The notes beneath the pieces were generated by a model, which ran no database searches, was not told the DNA's origin, and was given only the letters and a program-made list of their open reading frames with translations. Of a stretch of 64,000 nt of DNA, positions 42,704-51,134 are shown one piece after another. Position numbers and translations under genes: made by a program. Numbering within the stretch: position 1 is the first letter of the stretch; each line of letters starts with the position of its first letter. The stretch is from Flavipsychrobacter sp. (lineage in GTDB: Bacteria; Bacteroidota; Bacteroidia; Chitinophagales; Chitinophagaceae): contig JAJNBJ010000003.1 in assembly GCA_021155965.1 (NCBI GenBank), positions 62,001 to 126,000 of the forward strand, written 5' to 3'.

Positions 42704-44299
42704 CTAACTTTCATTAATATTCACTTTATCCCAGGGCTCCTCTACCTTCATCCTGCGGGCTTCCAATGCAGCATAAACCCCGCCTGCAGCCATTATAAAG
42801 GCAAGAAAGGCAAAGCCAATCATGCCCCAGGTACGTTCGGCAGTAGTTATCAGCTCACTTTCGGGCATATAAAACTTTCTATAGGTAAGCACCGCCGCAA
42901 CCGCAATAAGAAATACCGTTACATGCAGTACCATAGGGCGGATGTAAGGGCTTATATAGCCTGTTACCGCCTTCTTAGCCGTGGGTATGTAGGGTATCTC
43001 AGCATTAACTACCGCTAAAACAAACCCTAAAAGGAAAACAGGCCAGCAGGCAAATTTCAGCATCATGCCCCGCCAGTGTATACCCCGCTCCGTAGCGGTA
43101 TCACTTAGCCAGCGCTGCACAAAAAGATAAATAATAAGCGCCATCAACATAACCGGCACACCATAAATAATAAATTCAGCAAACTGCATTTTTGCCGGTA
43201 AGATACCTGTGAAAAAAAACACGAATGGAATAAGCGTAAAAATGAACTGCGTAACCCCCACCAGGTAGTATGTGCCTATGGTAAAGTACGATATACGCTG
43301 CCAGCCGGTAAGCTTCGTAAAAAGCTTTGGCAACTCCATAAAGGTCATTTCAAATACCCCCCTTGCCCATTTCAGTTGCTGCTTGCAGAATGAGCCGAAG
43401 TCCTCCGGAACCAGCCCACGGCTCACCACCACAGGATTATATACCGACTTCCACCCTGCAGCATGCAGCCTTATGGCAGTTATCAGGTCTTCAGCCAGGC
43501 CTATGCCATGCCCGTTAATGCTTTCCAGCGCCCTGCGCCTGAATGTGCAATTAGCGCCTATTGCCACACTGCAGCCATAGCCGTATAGCGACATCTGGGT
43601 AGGCCCATAAAAAGTATAGGTCTGCTCTGCTGCCCCGGCGGCAGTAAATGAGCGGTACTGGTTATAATATGCCTGCGATACCTGCACAAAACCTATCTGA
43701 GGGTCATCAAAATAGCCCAATGTGTGCTCAAAAAACTCTGGGAATGGTATATGGTCAGGGTCTAGCACCAGTATAAAGTCTTCTTTAGTAAGCTCAAGGG
43801 CTTTATTTATTTTCCCTGCCTTTGCGCCGGGTAGCCCCACCAGTTCCAGCCATACAGCACCGTGCCGCTCAGCACACGCTTTGAACTCAGGGTTTTGCGT
43901 GTCATCCAGGAGGTAAGTAGTATGTGGATACTTTATCCGGGCACAGGCAGCAAGAGTTTTTTCAAACATCTCCAGCGGTTCACCCGGCGAGCTGGTCGTA
44001 TAAATCGCTACCGTCAACCCGTGCCTGGGTGTTGCCTTTGGCGCTTTTTTAATGCGCAGGTAGTTGATCCAGATAAGTATAAGCCTAAGAATGGTGTACC
44101 AGAATGCAAGGCTCAGCAGTATGTACAGCCATAAATTACCGATGTGCTCTGTCCTGAACCACCAATCTGCAAAACGAAGCACACTGATAATACCGGTTAT
44201 CACAAGCACCAATAGGATGAACCGCTCGGTCGCAGTCACCCTTTTAGCTTCTTTGAACCGCCACAGCCCTTCGTTCTTTTTATTTGACCATCTTGGCAT
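42704..44299 (-). CDS. BcsA-like family 2 glycosyltransferase (processive polysaccharide synthase)
   Basis: A 531-residue synthase. Two N-terminal helices (~26-46, 55-80) precede the GT-A domain with LLDDTQN (Asp132/133), DPD (180-182, metal binding), AED (269-271, catalytic base) and QQLKW (307-311; the family's QxxRW has Lys for Arg), then five or more membrane helices to ~520. All elements needed for processive chain synthesis and export are present; there is no PilZ domain, so c-di-GMP control is not evident. It lies between a GH26 gene and a TPR/beta-barrel gene. Product unknown; beta-linked mannan or glucan is likely. Confidence 0.88.
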   Translation of the reverse strand: MPRWSNKKNEGLWRFKEAKRVTATERFILLVLVITGIISVLRFADWWFRTEHIGNLWLYILLSLAFWYTILRLILIWINYLRIKKAPKATPRHGLTVAIYTTSSPGEPLEMFEKTLAACARIKYPHTTYLLDDTQNPEFKACAERHGAVWLELVGLPGAKAGKINKALELTKEDFILVLDPDHIPFPEFFEHTLGYFDDPQIGFVQVSQAYYNQYRSFTAAGAAEQTYTFYGPTQMSLYGYGCSVAIGANCTFRRRALESINGHGIGLAEDLITAIRLHAAGWKSVYNPVVVSRGLVPEDFGSFCKQQLKWARGVFEMTFMELPKLFTKLTGWQRISYFTIGTYYLVGVTQFIFTLIPFVFFFTGILPAKMQFAEFIIYGVPVMLMALIIYLFVQRWLSDTATERGIHWRGMMLKFACWPVFLLGFVLAVVNAEIPYIPTAKKAVTGYISPYIRPMVLHVTVFLIAVAAVLTYRKFYMPESELITTAERTWGMIGFAFLAFIMAAGGVYAALEARRMKVEEPWDKVNINES

Positions 44300-44362
44300 A
44301 AGCGGCTAATTCGTAAGAAAATCTTTTGTGGTACTTGGCGTACTTTGCCTCTTTGCGAGAAA

Positions 44363-46273
44363 TTACAAACTACCGGGATAACCTATTAACGTTAACTCAT
44401 GCTGTTTCTCCACCAGCCACTGTTTCTTGTCCTTCTTCCCCTTACCATCATAGTCGTTCAGGTTCACGGCATCCAGTTCGTTGATCATTTCATCAAGGTT
44501 ATCGTAACGCTCCTGCATATCGGCATCTGGCAGGCGCTCAGATTTGTTCCTTTGGGTGTCCCGCAATGTTACCAGTTCCTGCCTTATTTTGCCTACCCTG
44601 CCCTTTAGTTCCTCGGGTGTTTTGCAATTGTACAATCCCTGAATTTTATCTTCAATATCCTTTATCAGCCTCGAAAAAGTTGAAGCATTACCAACTCCCC
44701 TTGCCCGGTTCCTGCGCTGGAAACTCTTCTGTATGCCCAGGCTGGCATAATGGCTGCTAAAGAAGAATGTGCTCCTGTATGTATATTTTGTCGTCAGCAT
44801 CCAGGTCTTATCCAGGTTAAAGTTCATAGCCACTGTAGCACTGGCCGGGATGAAACTTTCGCTTGTAAAATCCCTCTTTATTACATTATTCCCTGCATTG
44901 TCCTTGTCAACGTACAGGTAGGGATTAAGTATAGTACCGTAACCAATATCCCCGCTCAGGTTAATGCTCACAACTTTTGATGGGTTCAGGTTCAAAGCGA
45001 TCAATGCCGAGTTAATGAATAAATTATTAGGCGTGAAATACGGATCATACAAACCATAAGCATTCAGGTCGTAGTTAGGAACATTGGAATAATTTAGCAA
45101 CGCTTCATCGGGGCTAAACCTCACTTTAAAACTGCTCTCTGTAGAATTACTATAACTTACACTATACCCACCCGATAGCCTGCCACCTTTAAACTGTACT
45201 ATAGGTGCCAGCCCCCATGCGTAGGCCCCATATACATTTTGCCCATTCCCATAAGCACTGTTCAAAAAAGCGGCCTGTGCGCTCCAGTTATTCATATGCC
45301 AGTTGAGCATAGCAGCGAACCTTGTTACAGAGATATTGGTATCAATACTGGTCTTTGTATCCATATAAGGCACATGGTCAAGGCTCAGGTCGCCATCAAA
45401 ATATGCAGATATTCTTTTATTCAAAGCAATATTGCCGCTCCAGCCAATTTTATCATTCACGGGAAACTTCACAATACCCAAGCCTGTGTTCAGGTGCAGG
45501 GTGGCTTCAGAGAAATACATTTTATTGCCAAACCTTACCCAAGGGGCATCACCTCTTTTATTATTCACAAAATGATATTCATCGGCTACAAGGTATAAGG
45601 TAGCATATCTATTAAAATATTTTTCTCCTTTAATTGTTGAAATAAGCGCAGCAAGTGGCTGGTTATCTGATAAATAAGCAACCTGAGCAGACAGCAACGG
45701 GGATCGCGCAAATTCTATCATATCACTCAATTCCTGCGACTCCGGATTATCGTTTTCCGCATTAAGATCTTTATGAATATACGCTGCCGCCTCTTTATAG
45801 TCCCCCTTATAATAGTTCAGCTTTGCCCTCAGGAAAGACATATTAGGATAATCCTTACCTGCTAGCTCCATATCCGTAAGTCGGGCTCCAGCCTCTCCCA
45901 ATTTACCCATATCCAGCAGCGAATGGATGTAATTCAGGTTCAGGTTGTCGTTTTTAGGATCGAGTTTCAGCGCCTGCTTATAAGCATTGTCGCTTTGCCG
46001 GTTCTTATTCTGCCACAGTTTCACCTGCGCAAGCTTCCATGTGGCATTCACATCCTTTGGATGATTTTTGGAATACGCAGTATATAATTTTGATGCTTTC
46101 CGGAATTTCTTCTTAGCCAGGAACTTATCTGCCAGCTTAAAGGTATCCACATAAGAACTCTTGCTACCCTTCTGCTGCGCGTGTGCGGGGATGCAATATA
46201 AAATAATCGCAAGAAACAAGATACTTTTTGCAATTTTACTGCAAATAGCATCATTCAAGTTGCTGTTTAACAT
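44363..46273 (-). CDS. TPR/outer-membrane beta-barrel protein with coiled-coil tail
   Basis: A 636-residue exported protein. Signal peptide 1-33 (…CIPAHAQ); TPR-like helices ~40-175 (RKASKLYTAYSKNHPKD, NRQSDNAYKQALKLDPKND); then ~185-530 of alternating strands with aromatic ends, typical of a YaiO-type outer-membrane barrel (WSGNIALNKRISAYFDGDLS, WMLTTKYTYRSTFFFSSHY). Residues ~535-636 are a highly charged helical coiled coil (IKDIEDKIQGLY, DNLDEMINELDAV), an unusual addition. It fits the role of BcsC/PgaA: periplasmic scaffold plus export pore for the polymer of the downstream synthase. First gene of the three-gene module. Confidence 0.78.
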   Translation of the reverse strand: MLNSNLNDAICSKIAKSILFLAIILYCIPAHAQQKGSKSSYVDTFKLADKFLAKKKFRKASKLYTAYSKNHPKDVNATWKLAQVKLWQNKNRQSDNAYKQALKLDPKNDNLNLNYIHSLLDMGKLGEAGARLTDMELAGKDYPNMSFLRAKLNYYKGDYKEAAAYIHKDLNAENDNPESQELSDMIEFARSPLLSAQVAYLSDNQPLAALISTIKGEKYFNRYATLYLVADEYHFVNNKRGDAPWVRFGNKMYFSEATLHLNTGLGIVKFPVNDKIGWSGNIALNKRISAYFDGDLSLDHVPYMDTKTSIDTNISVTRFAAMLNWHMNNWSAQAAFLNSAYGNGQNVYGAYAWGLAPIVQFKGGRLSGGYSVSYSNSTESSFKVRFSPDEALLNYSNVPNYDLNAYGLYDPYFTPNNLFINSALIALNLNPSKVVSINLSGDIGYGTILNPYLYVDKDNAGNNVIKRDFTSESFIPASATVAMNFNLDKTWMLTTKYTYRSTFFFSSHYASLGIQKSFQRRNRARGVGNASTFSRLIKDIEDKIQGLYNCKTPEELKGRVGKIRQELVTLRDTQRNKSERLPDADMQERYDNLDEMINELDAVNLNDYDGKGKKDKKQWLVEKQHELTLIGYPGSL

Positions 46274-46498
46274 ACAGTTATACCTTTTACCGACCTTTTT
46301 CTCCTTTGCTCGTTATTTCCTCTCTTTTACTGCAATAACTGGTCTTAAAACGTGAATAAAATAGATTAGTAAGTAACGTTTCTTTTTGCTTATTGTAAAT
46401 TGCGGGGAGCTAAGATAGGCAAATTTTGGAAAATGTGTATATAGTGTGGATTAAATTAATTTTTATGTATTATAGATATTTATTGAGGAAGCAGTTTT

Positions 46499-49138
46499 CT
46501 ACCGCGCCCTGAATTCCGTCCTGATTTGCCCCCATGTTTCACTTATCTGCATAGTATCCACGGCATGGTTGTTTATTGCCACCTCTCCTATCGCGCCAAT
46601 ATAATTGTGTATATACCCCAGGTTGCCGATACATATTTTTTTTGCAGAGGGCTTCACAGGTTTTGCGAGTGGATGAGAGCGTACGCGGTTGCCATTGAAG
46701 TACACTTCAAAATGGCCTGGAAAAACATTTACCACACAATATACCCAGCCATTTTGCGGCATCGTAAGCGTAAAACCTTTGTCATTAAAAACAAAAGCAT
46801 ATTTTTCTGAATTCAATATTTTGGAGATAGCAAACCCACTTACCGAATCATCCTGGTTACCAAGCAATGTTGCAGCCGGGAATATCTGCTTTTCCGAATC
46901 AAACAGCATTTCTATGGAAAATGTATCCTTCAGGTCCAGCCGTTTAACGCCAAATGCGTCATCCACACGCAATTGTGCGCTGGCAAGATCATCATGGTAC
47001 TTCCGGTGAAGGGCACTGCTCCTGTTTGTGAAAAATGTTTTCTTTGGTATCATTGGCCTACGCTTACTGAGCATAGCCATAAAATCATTTTTTGCCTGTA
47101 GCTGATAAGTTGCAGCTATGGCTGCCAATGGCCTTTCCATAAATTGCAGGCCATGAAATGTTTGCTGGGTAATGTATACGTTAAACGGTGAATCCAGCAA
47201 TTGCTTTTCCAGGCGTCGGACATCATCTTTAAATACGAGGTCTACCATACCCGGGTTGAATGCGGAAACCCGTTTAGTGCCATCAAAAAACAAACCCTGG
47301 AATTTTCTTAGCGTCAGCACATATACTTTTTGATGCTCATCAGATGTATGTATCATATATTCCCTGCCATGTTCAATAGCGTACTGATCGCCGGAGGAGC
47401 CTTGCTTAGCTTCTTCCAGCGTCATCAGCTCATATAACTTGCCCGGGTTGAATAGGAGCAGAAAAAATGAAAAAGAAATGACATACAAAAACAGGGAAAA
47501 CAACGCCTGCAGCGCCAATATTTTACTATCCCTGGCCTTTTCCCAAAGTTCATCGCCCAGTATGGTCAATAACATAAGGCTCATCCCGGAACTTTGTGCC
47601 AACTGCCAGTTGTGGCTTCTGCCCTGGAAATAAATGAAAAAGCCTATACCGGTCACAGACAGCAGAAATACAAGGGCCGCTTTGGCAGTGACCACTTTCT
47701 TGTGCCATTTACTGATTGCGTACAGCAATCCCAGGATCAATACCAATGCAACCATATTCCAGGGGTGAACAAGGGCCATTGGCAGCATATTAAAAGAAAG
47801 TTTACCAAATACAAATACAGACGACCATAGTAAACCCATATCCGGCATTTGCCCGTAAAAGAGGTAGACCATGAACTTATAAGTATAAAACACACTTACC
47901 AGGGTACCTATACCATATATCCAATGCAAAGAGATCTTCTTATATGCAGGCTTACCGGTATTGTTATAGTAATCGATATAAGTGTTAAATGCCAGCCATG
48001 ATATATAGCACACAATACCAATTTCAGGGTTCCATAACACCAGGGATGCCATCACCACAGTGATCGTCCAATATTGCCAGTGTTTCCTTTTGTTGAAATA
48101 CATGACAGAAAGAAACACCAATATGCTGGGCACCAGGTATCGCACAGGATACATGGCGAAGTTGGCATCGAAGTGATCGCAGAACTTAAAATCAAGAAAG
48201 GGAAAGAATATCACAGTGAGCATGCCAAAGCATAGTATAACATTGTTCTTTACGAACTGCTTCAGGCAATAGAAATTAATAATAAACGACAGGCCGATAA
48301 GAAAGGCCATAACGAATGAGAAGTTATAGACATTAAGCCCTATAAGCTGGAAAAGAGGGTTCAGAAAATGCGGGTAAAGACCGTAGGTATTTAAAAAATG
48401 TCCGGTTAGCAGCGGTACCCCGGCATATACCTGCGTCATAGAGTAATAAACTGCATTGAAATTGAACATATTCTCAGACTGGTACGGAAAATAAAAAACA
48501 CTCATCACCATACACACAACAACGATACAGCCCACCAAAACGTTGGTAGCAATGGATGAACCTACCTTGAATGCCTTTTGCTCATCCCACCTGTATTTTT
48601 GAATGCCCATAAAGAACAGGCAACACACCAGCGGGAACAGGCAGGCAGAGTATAACCATATATTACCACCGGGCAGAAACCCATCAAAATAGAAATCGAA
48701 GTTAGTGGCTGCTACATGGTCGCGCCATATTTGCGGCTTATCCTCGCCATCTTTATAAAAAGGATTAGCGGCAGAGAAACCCAGGTAAGCTAAAATACCA
48801 ATAACGGCAATGCACAAAGCTGTAATAAGGTGAAAAAACTGTTTCGCTGCGAGCTTTTTTATAAAGCCTGCCTTCGAAAAACAGGAATAAAACACTGCCA
48901 GGCATAGGGGGATAATAATTATAGCTGCCCTGAACAACATAGTCTCCACAGGCTCCGGCCTTATGTTATCTACCCCTATCAGCAATTCATCACCGGCTGC
49001 TTTAATGGCTGCAATATCCGGGCTATACACCTGCTGAATGAGCAATGCCACAACCGAATAAAGCAACAGGGAACAGGTAATTGAAAATATCCAGACAAGC
49101 GTTTCTTGTTTTAGGGGATCGGAGGGCAGCCTTTTCAT
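46499..49138 (-). CDS. Large polytopic membrane protein with C-terminal LamG-like domain
   Basis: An 879-residue protein (ATG 49138). Residues ~1-560 hold about 13 membrane helices, with an extracytoplasmic loop between the first two; the layout resembles GT-C transferases, though the acidic first-loop motif is not clear. After ~570 a soluble part follows, and ~735-870 reads as a concanavalin/LamG sandwich (FSIEMLFDSEK, GFAISKILNSEKYAF, WVYCVVNVFPGHFEVYFNGN, GAIGEVAINNHAV). LamG-like domains bind glycans or proteins. The combination is unusual; no family was assigned. It lies between the EPS-like module and a divergent GT-C gene. Confidence 0.72.
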   Translation of the reverse strand: MKRLPSDPLKQETLVWIFSITCSLLLYSVVALLIQQVYSPDIAAIKAAGDELLIGVDNIRPEPVETMLFRAAIIIIPLCLAVFYSCFSKAGFIKKLAAKQFFHLITALCIAVIGILAYLGFSAANPFYKDGEDKPQIWRDHVAATNFDFYFDGFLPGGNIWLYSACLFPLVCCLFFMGIQKYRWDEQKAFKVGSSIATNVLVGCIVVVCMVMSVFYFPYQSENMFNFNAVYYSMTQVYAGVPLLTGHFLNTYGLYPHFLNPLFQLIGLNVYNFSFVMAFLIGLSFIINFYCLKQFVKNNVILCFGMLTVIFFPFLDFKFCDHFDANFAMYPVRYLVPSILVFLSVMYFNKRKHWQYWTITVVMASLVLWNPEIGIVCYISWLAFNTYIDYYNNTGKPAYKKISLHWIYGIGTLVSVFYTYKFMVYLFYGQMPDMGLLWSSVFVFGKLSFNMLPMALVHPWNMVALVLILGLLYAISKWHKKVVTAKAALVFLLSVTGIGFFIYFQGRSHNWQLAQSSGMSLMLLTILGDELWEKARDSKILALQALFSLFLYVISFSFFLLLFNPGKLYELMTLEEAKQGSSGDQYAIEHGREYMIHTSDEHQKVYVLTLRKFQGLFFDGTKRVSAFNPGMVDLVFKDDVRRLEKQLLDSPFNVYITQQTFHGLQFMERPLAAIAATYQLQAKNDFMAMLSKRRPMIPKKTFFTNRSSALHRKYHDDLASAQLRVDDAFGVKRLDLKDTFSIEMLFDSEKQIFPAATLLGNQDDSVSGFAISKILNSEKYAFVFNDKGFTLTMPQNGWVYCVVNVFPGHFEVYFNGNRVRSHPLAKPVKPSAKKICIGNLGYIHNYIGAIGEVAINNHAVDTMQISETWGQIRTEFRAR

Positions 49139-49195
49139 AGTGCTTATCAATAATTGAAATAAATATACAGAATAGGATTATACCTCACAACTTTT

Positions 49196-49203
49196 TACAT
49201 TTG
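49196..49203 (+). promoter_or_regulatory. -7 promoter box of the GT-C gene
   Basis: TACATTTG, an exact TAnnTTTG match, ends 6 nt before ATG 49210; the mRNA would be nearly leaderless. Confidence 0.55.
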
Positions 49204-49209
49204 AGCTGA

Positions 49210-50445
49210 ATGGAAAACAGCCTCACAAAAACCCGCATAGAGCTTTTGCTGCTCTTTGCACTGTACCTGTTCATCCTGCCACGGGTGTATATGGACTACG
49301 ATATGGGTTTCTGGCGGCAGTGGGCATTGCATATACATCAGCACGGGCTATCGGCCGCCTATGCCCCAGGCTCCCCTATCAATTATTTCCCGGTATTTGT
49401 ATATGGCCTGTGGATATTTGACCTGCTGCAGGGAACCCAGGCTAATATCATCCAAAATATCAACGACATCAAGATACTCTTTGTCTGTTTCGATTTCCTG
49501 CCATTGGTGGTATTGTGTGCGTTCAGGCAAAAAATATTATCCTTCAGGATACCCCATCTCTTCCTGCTGCTCAATGTTGCTTATGTTTTTAACTCCATGG
49601 TTTGGGGCCAGATAGACAGTATCTATACCAACCTTGCTTTCCTGGCAATCGTCACTGCTATCCTATACCCGGTCGCAGGTTTATTACTTTATGTACTAGC
49701 CCTTAACACCAAACAACAGGCAATAGAGTTTCTGCCCATCATGTTTGCAGCATTATTATACAGTGTGCGCAAATTCAAAACAATTGCCGGGGCTATTTTG
49801 GCAGCCGTTGCATTGCAGGTGGTTATTTTGCTCCCTTTCATACAAAATGGGGGTGTTGGCAAGCTGCTGCAATTTGCCGAGAGTTCGGTGGGGTTATACC
49901 ATAACCTGTCTATCTCTGCTTTCAATATATGGTACCTCATCACCCGCGGTAACCCATACGAGATCAAAGACACCGATACTTATATCATTTTCTCTTACCG
50001 CACCTATGGATTGGTCATGTTTGCCATCGCTGGCTTCGCAGTAGTGATTCCCTTACTGAAAAAAATATGGCAGCTACGTAAAAACAACCTGGTATTTAGC
50101 GAAAAGCATTACCAGCTATTATTCCTCTCAACAGGTATGCTTTGCCTCTATTTCTTCTACTTCAATACCCAGATGCACGAGCGGTATGTGCATCCGGTCA
50201 TTATTTTCTTTTTCTTTTATGCAGTGGCGTCGGGCAACTACAAGCTATATATACTTGCATCAATACCCTACATCCTTTCGTTGGATAAAAGTTTCTCATT
50301 CCCTGATGGCTACCTGCCCATTGTGCATTATAAGATCATTTACGCATCCAAGATACTGGCGTTGTGGTATACGGCATCTGTATTATACGGAAGCTATTTA
50401 TTGATACAGGGTTATAAACAAAACAAACTATTAGAGACTCAATAG
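49210..50445 (+). CDS. GT-C fold mannosyltransferase-like membrane protein
   Basis: A 411-residue protein with about 11 membrane helices. The first extracytoplasmic loop has YMDYDMGFWRQWA, the acidic catalytic loop of dolichol- or polyprenol-phosphate-sugar-dependent GT-C enzymes. VFNSMVWGQIDSIYT and MHERYVHPVIIFF are typical of the GT87/PIG-M-like mannosyltransferases. It probably transfers a hexose from a polyprenyl-phosphate donor outside the inner membrane. It is divergent from the LamG-membrane protein gene and has its own promoter. Confidence 0.83.
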   Translation: MENSLTKTRIELLLLFALYLFILPRVYMDYDMGFWRQWALHIHQHGLSAAYAPGSPINYFPVFVYGLWIFDLLQGTQANIIQNINDIKILFVCFDFLPLVVLCAFRQKILSFRIPHLFLLLNVAYVFNSMVWGQIDSIYTNLAFLAIVTAILYPVAGLLLYVLALNTKQQAIEFLPIMFAALLYSVRKFKTIAGAILAAVALQVVILLPFIQNGGVGKLLQFAESSVGLYHNLSISAFNIWYLITRGNPYEIKDTDTYIIFSYRTYGLVMFAIAGFAVVIPLLKKIWQLRKNNLVFSEKHYQLLFLSTGMLCLYFFYFNTQMHERYVHPVIIFFFFYAVASGNYKLYILASIPYILSLDKSFSFPDGYLPIVHYKIIYASKILALWYTASVLYGSYLLIQGYKQNKLLETQ

Positions 50446-50735
50446 CTCAAAGTTGATCAACTCTTTCCGTCCCCTGGTGGGTCTCCTCACATTGCCTTTG
50501 TGCGCTGCCGAGGGACCCGCAGGCATCAGGGTACTACAACTGATGTTTATTCATTTTTCGCTATTACCCGCTCCATCGCCAAACAACCATCAGGCAAATC
50601 CTTCAATCCTTTAATCAAGGTTCACACACAATTTACACAAAAAATCCACTCACTCCACCACCGCATTTTTTCAAAAAAATTTTACAATACAAAATAATTT
50701 CCCGGTCCGCCGAAACCCGCGCCCACAGCGGCAAC

Positions 50736-50770
50736 TATTTTCCATGACGGTACAACCGTGATGGAAAATA
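50736..50770. repeat. Long hairpin in the gene-free spacer
   Basis: TATTTTCCAT (50736-50745) pairs with ATGGAAAATA (50761-50770); after one G/G mismatch, ACGG pairs with CCGT around a 5-nt loop TACAA. It could terminate the GT-C gene distantly or be part of a small structured RNA. Confidence 0.5.
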
Positions 50771-50918
50771 TATTTTGCAGCCACCCTCACCCATCCGAAC
50801 TTTGTACCGTTCCGGCAAGTTTTCCTTTCGGCACAACGTTCTTTGAAATATTGATGGTAATAGTTCAGCAATTACAAACCATAAAAGCCTTTGTGTGCTT
50901 TGTGTAGAATCGTTGTGT

Positions 50919-50943
50919 CCATCCTGAGCTTGCCGAAGGGTGG
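50919..50943. repeat. REP-like palindromic repeat
   Basis: CCATCCTGAGCTTGCCGAAG followed by GGTGG: an imperfect palindrome of the CATCCTGAGCTTGYCGAAGG type that is dispersed in many bacterial genomes, particularly Bacteroidota. Confidence 0.45.
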
Positions 50944-50997
50944 TTAGAATTTTAAAAAAAACACGGGCAAGGCAGCTATTGATAATCAATCACAAAG

Positions 50998-51027
50998 TGT
51001 GCAAAAACTGCGCAAATAGTGCGCAAA
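50998..51027. repeat. Three 11-bp-phased direct repeats (TGYGCAAA)
   Basis: TGTGCAAA at 50998, TGCGCAAA at 51009 and TGCGCAAA at 51020 are spaced exactly 11 bp apart, one DNA helical turn, which puts all three on the same face. An inverted copy is at 51089-51096. Confidence 0.5.
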
Positions 51028-51134
51028 AATAAATACAGATATTACAATGCATCAACCACTTACACATATCCTTGTTGTTACAAAAAAATTTGCGCATACG
51101 CTGCTGCCAAATACTGGGTTTCCTGCTTCGGTGA

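Larger units (their letters stand above)
50446..51134. other. 689-bp gene-free, repeat-rich convergent spacer
   Basis: No convincing coding sequence: the frames at 50500-50697 and 50735-50989 lack ribosome-binding context and family likeness. Contained elements are a long imperfect hairpin at 50736-50770, a dispersed-repeat-like palindrome at 50919-50943, three 11-bp-spaced TGYGCAAA units at 50998-51027 and an inverted copy, TTTGCGCA, at 51089-51096. Both flanking genes end here, so no promoter is needed. It may be a graveyard of small repeats or hold a small RNA. Confidence 0.6.

Noticed and set aside
50500-50697. 65-codon frame in the gene-free spacer
   Set aside because: No promoter or ribosome-binding context and no recognisable protein features; low-complexity base content.
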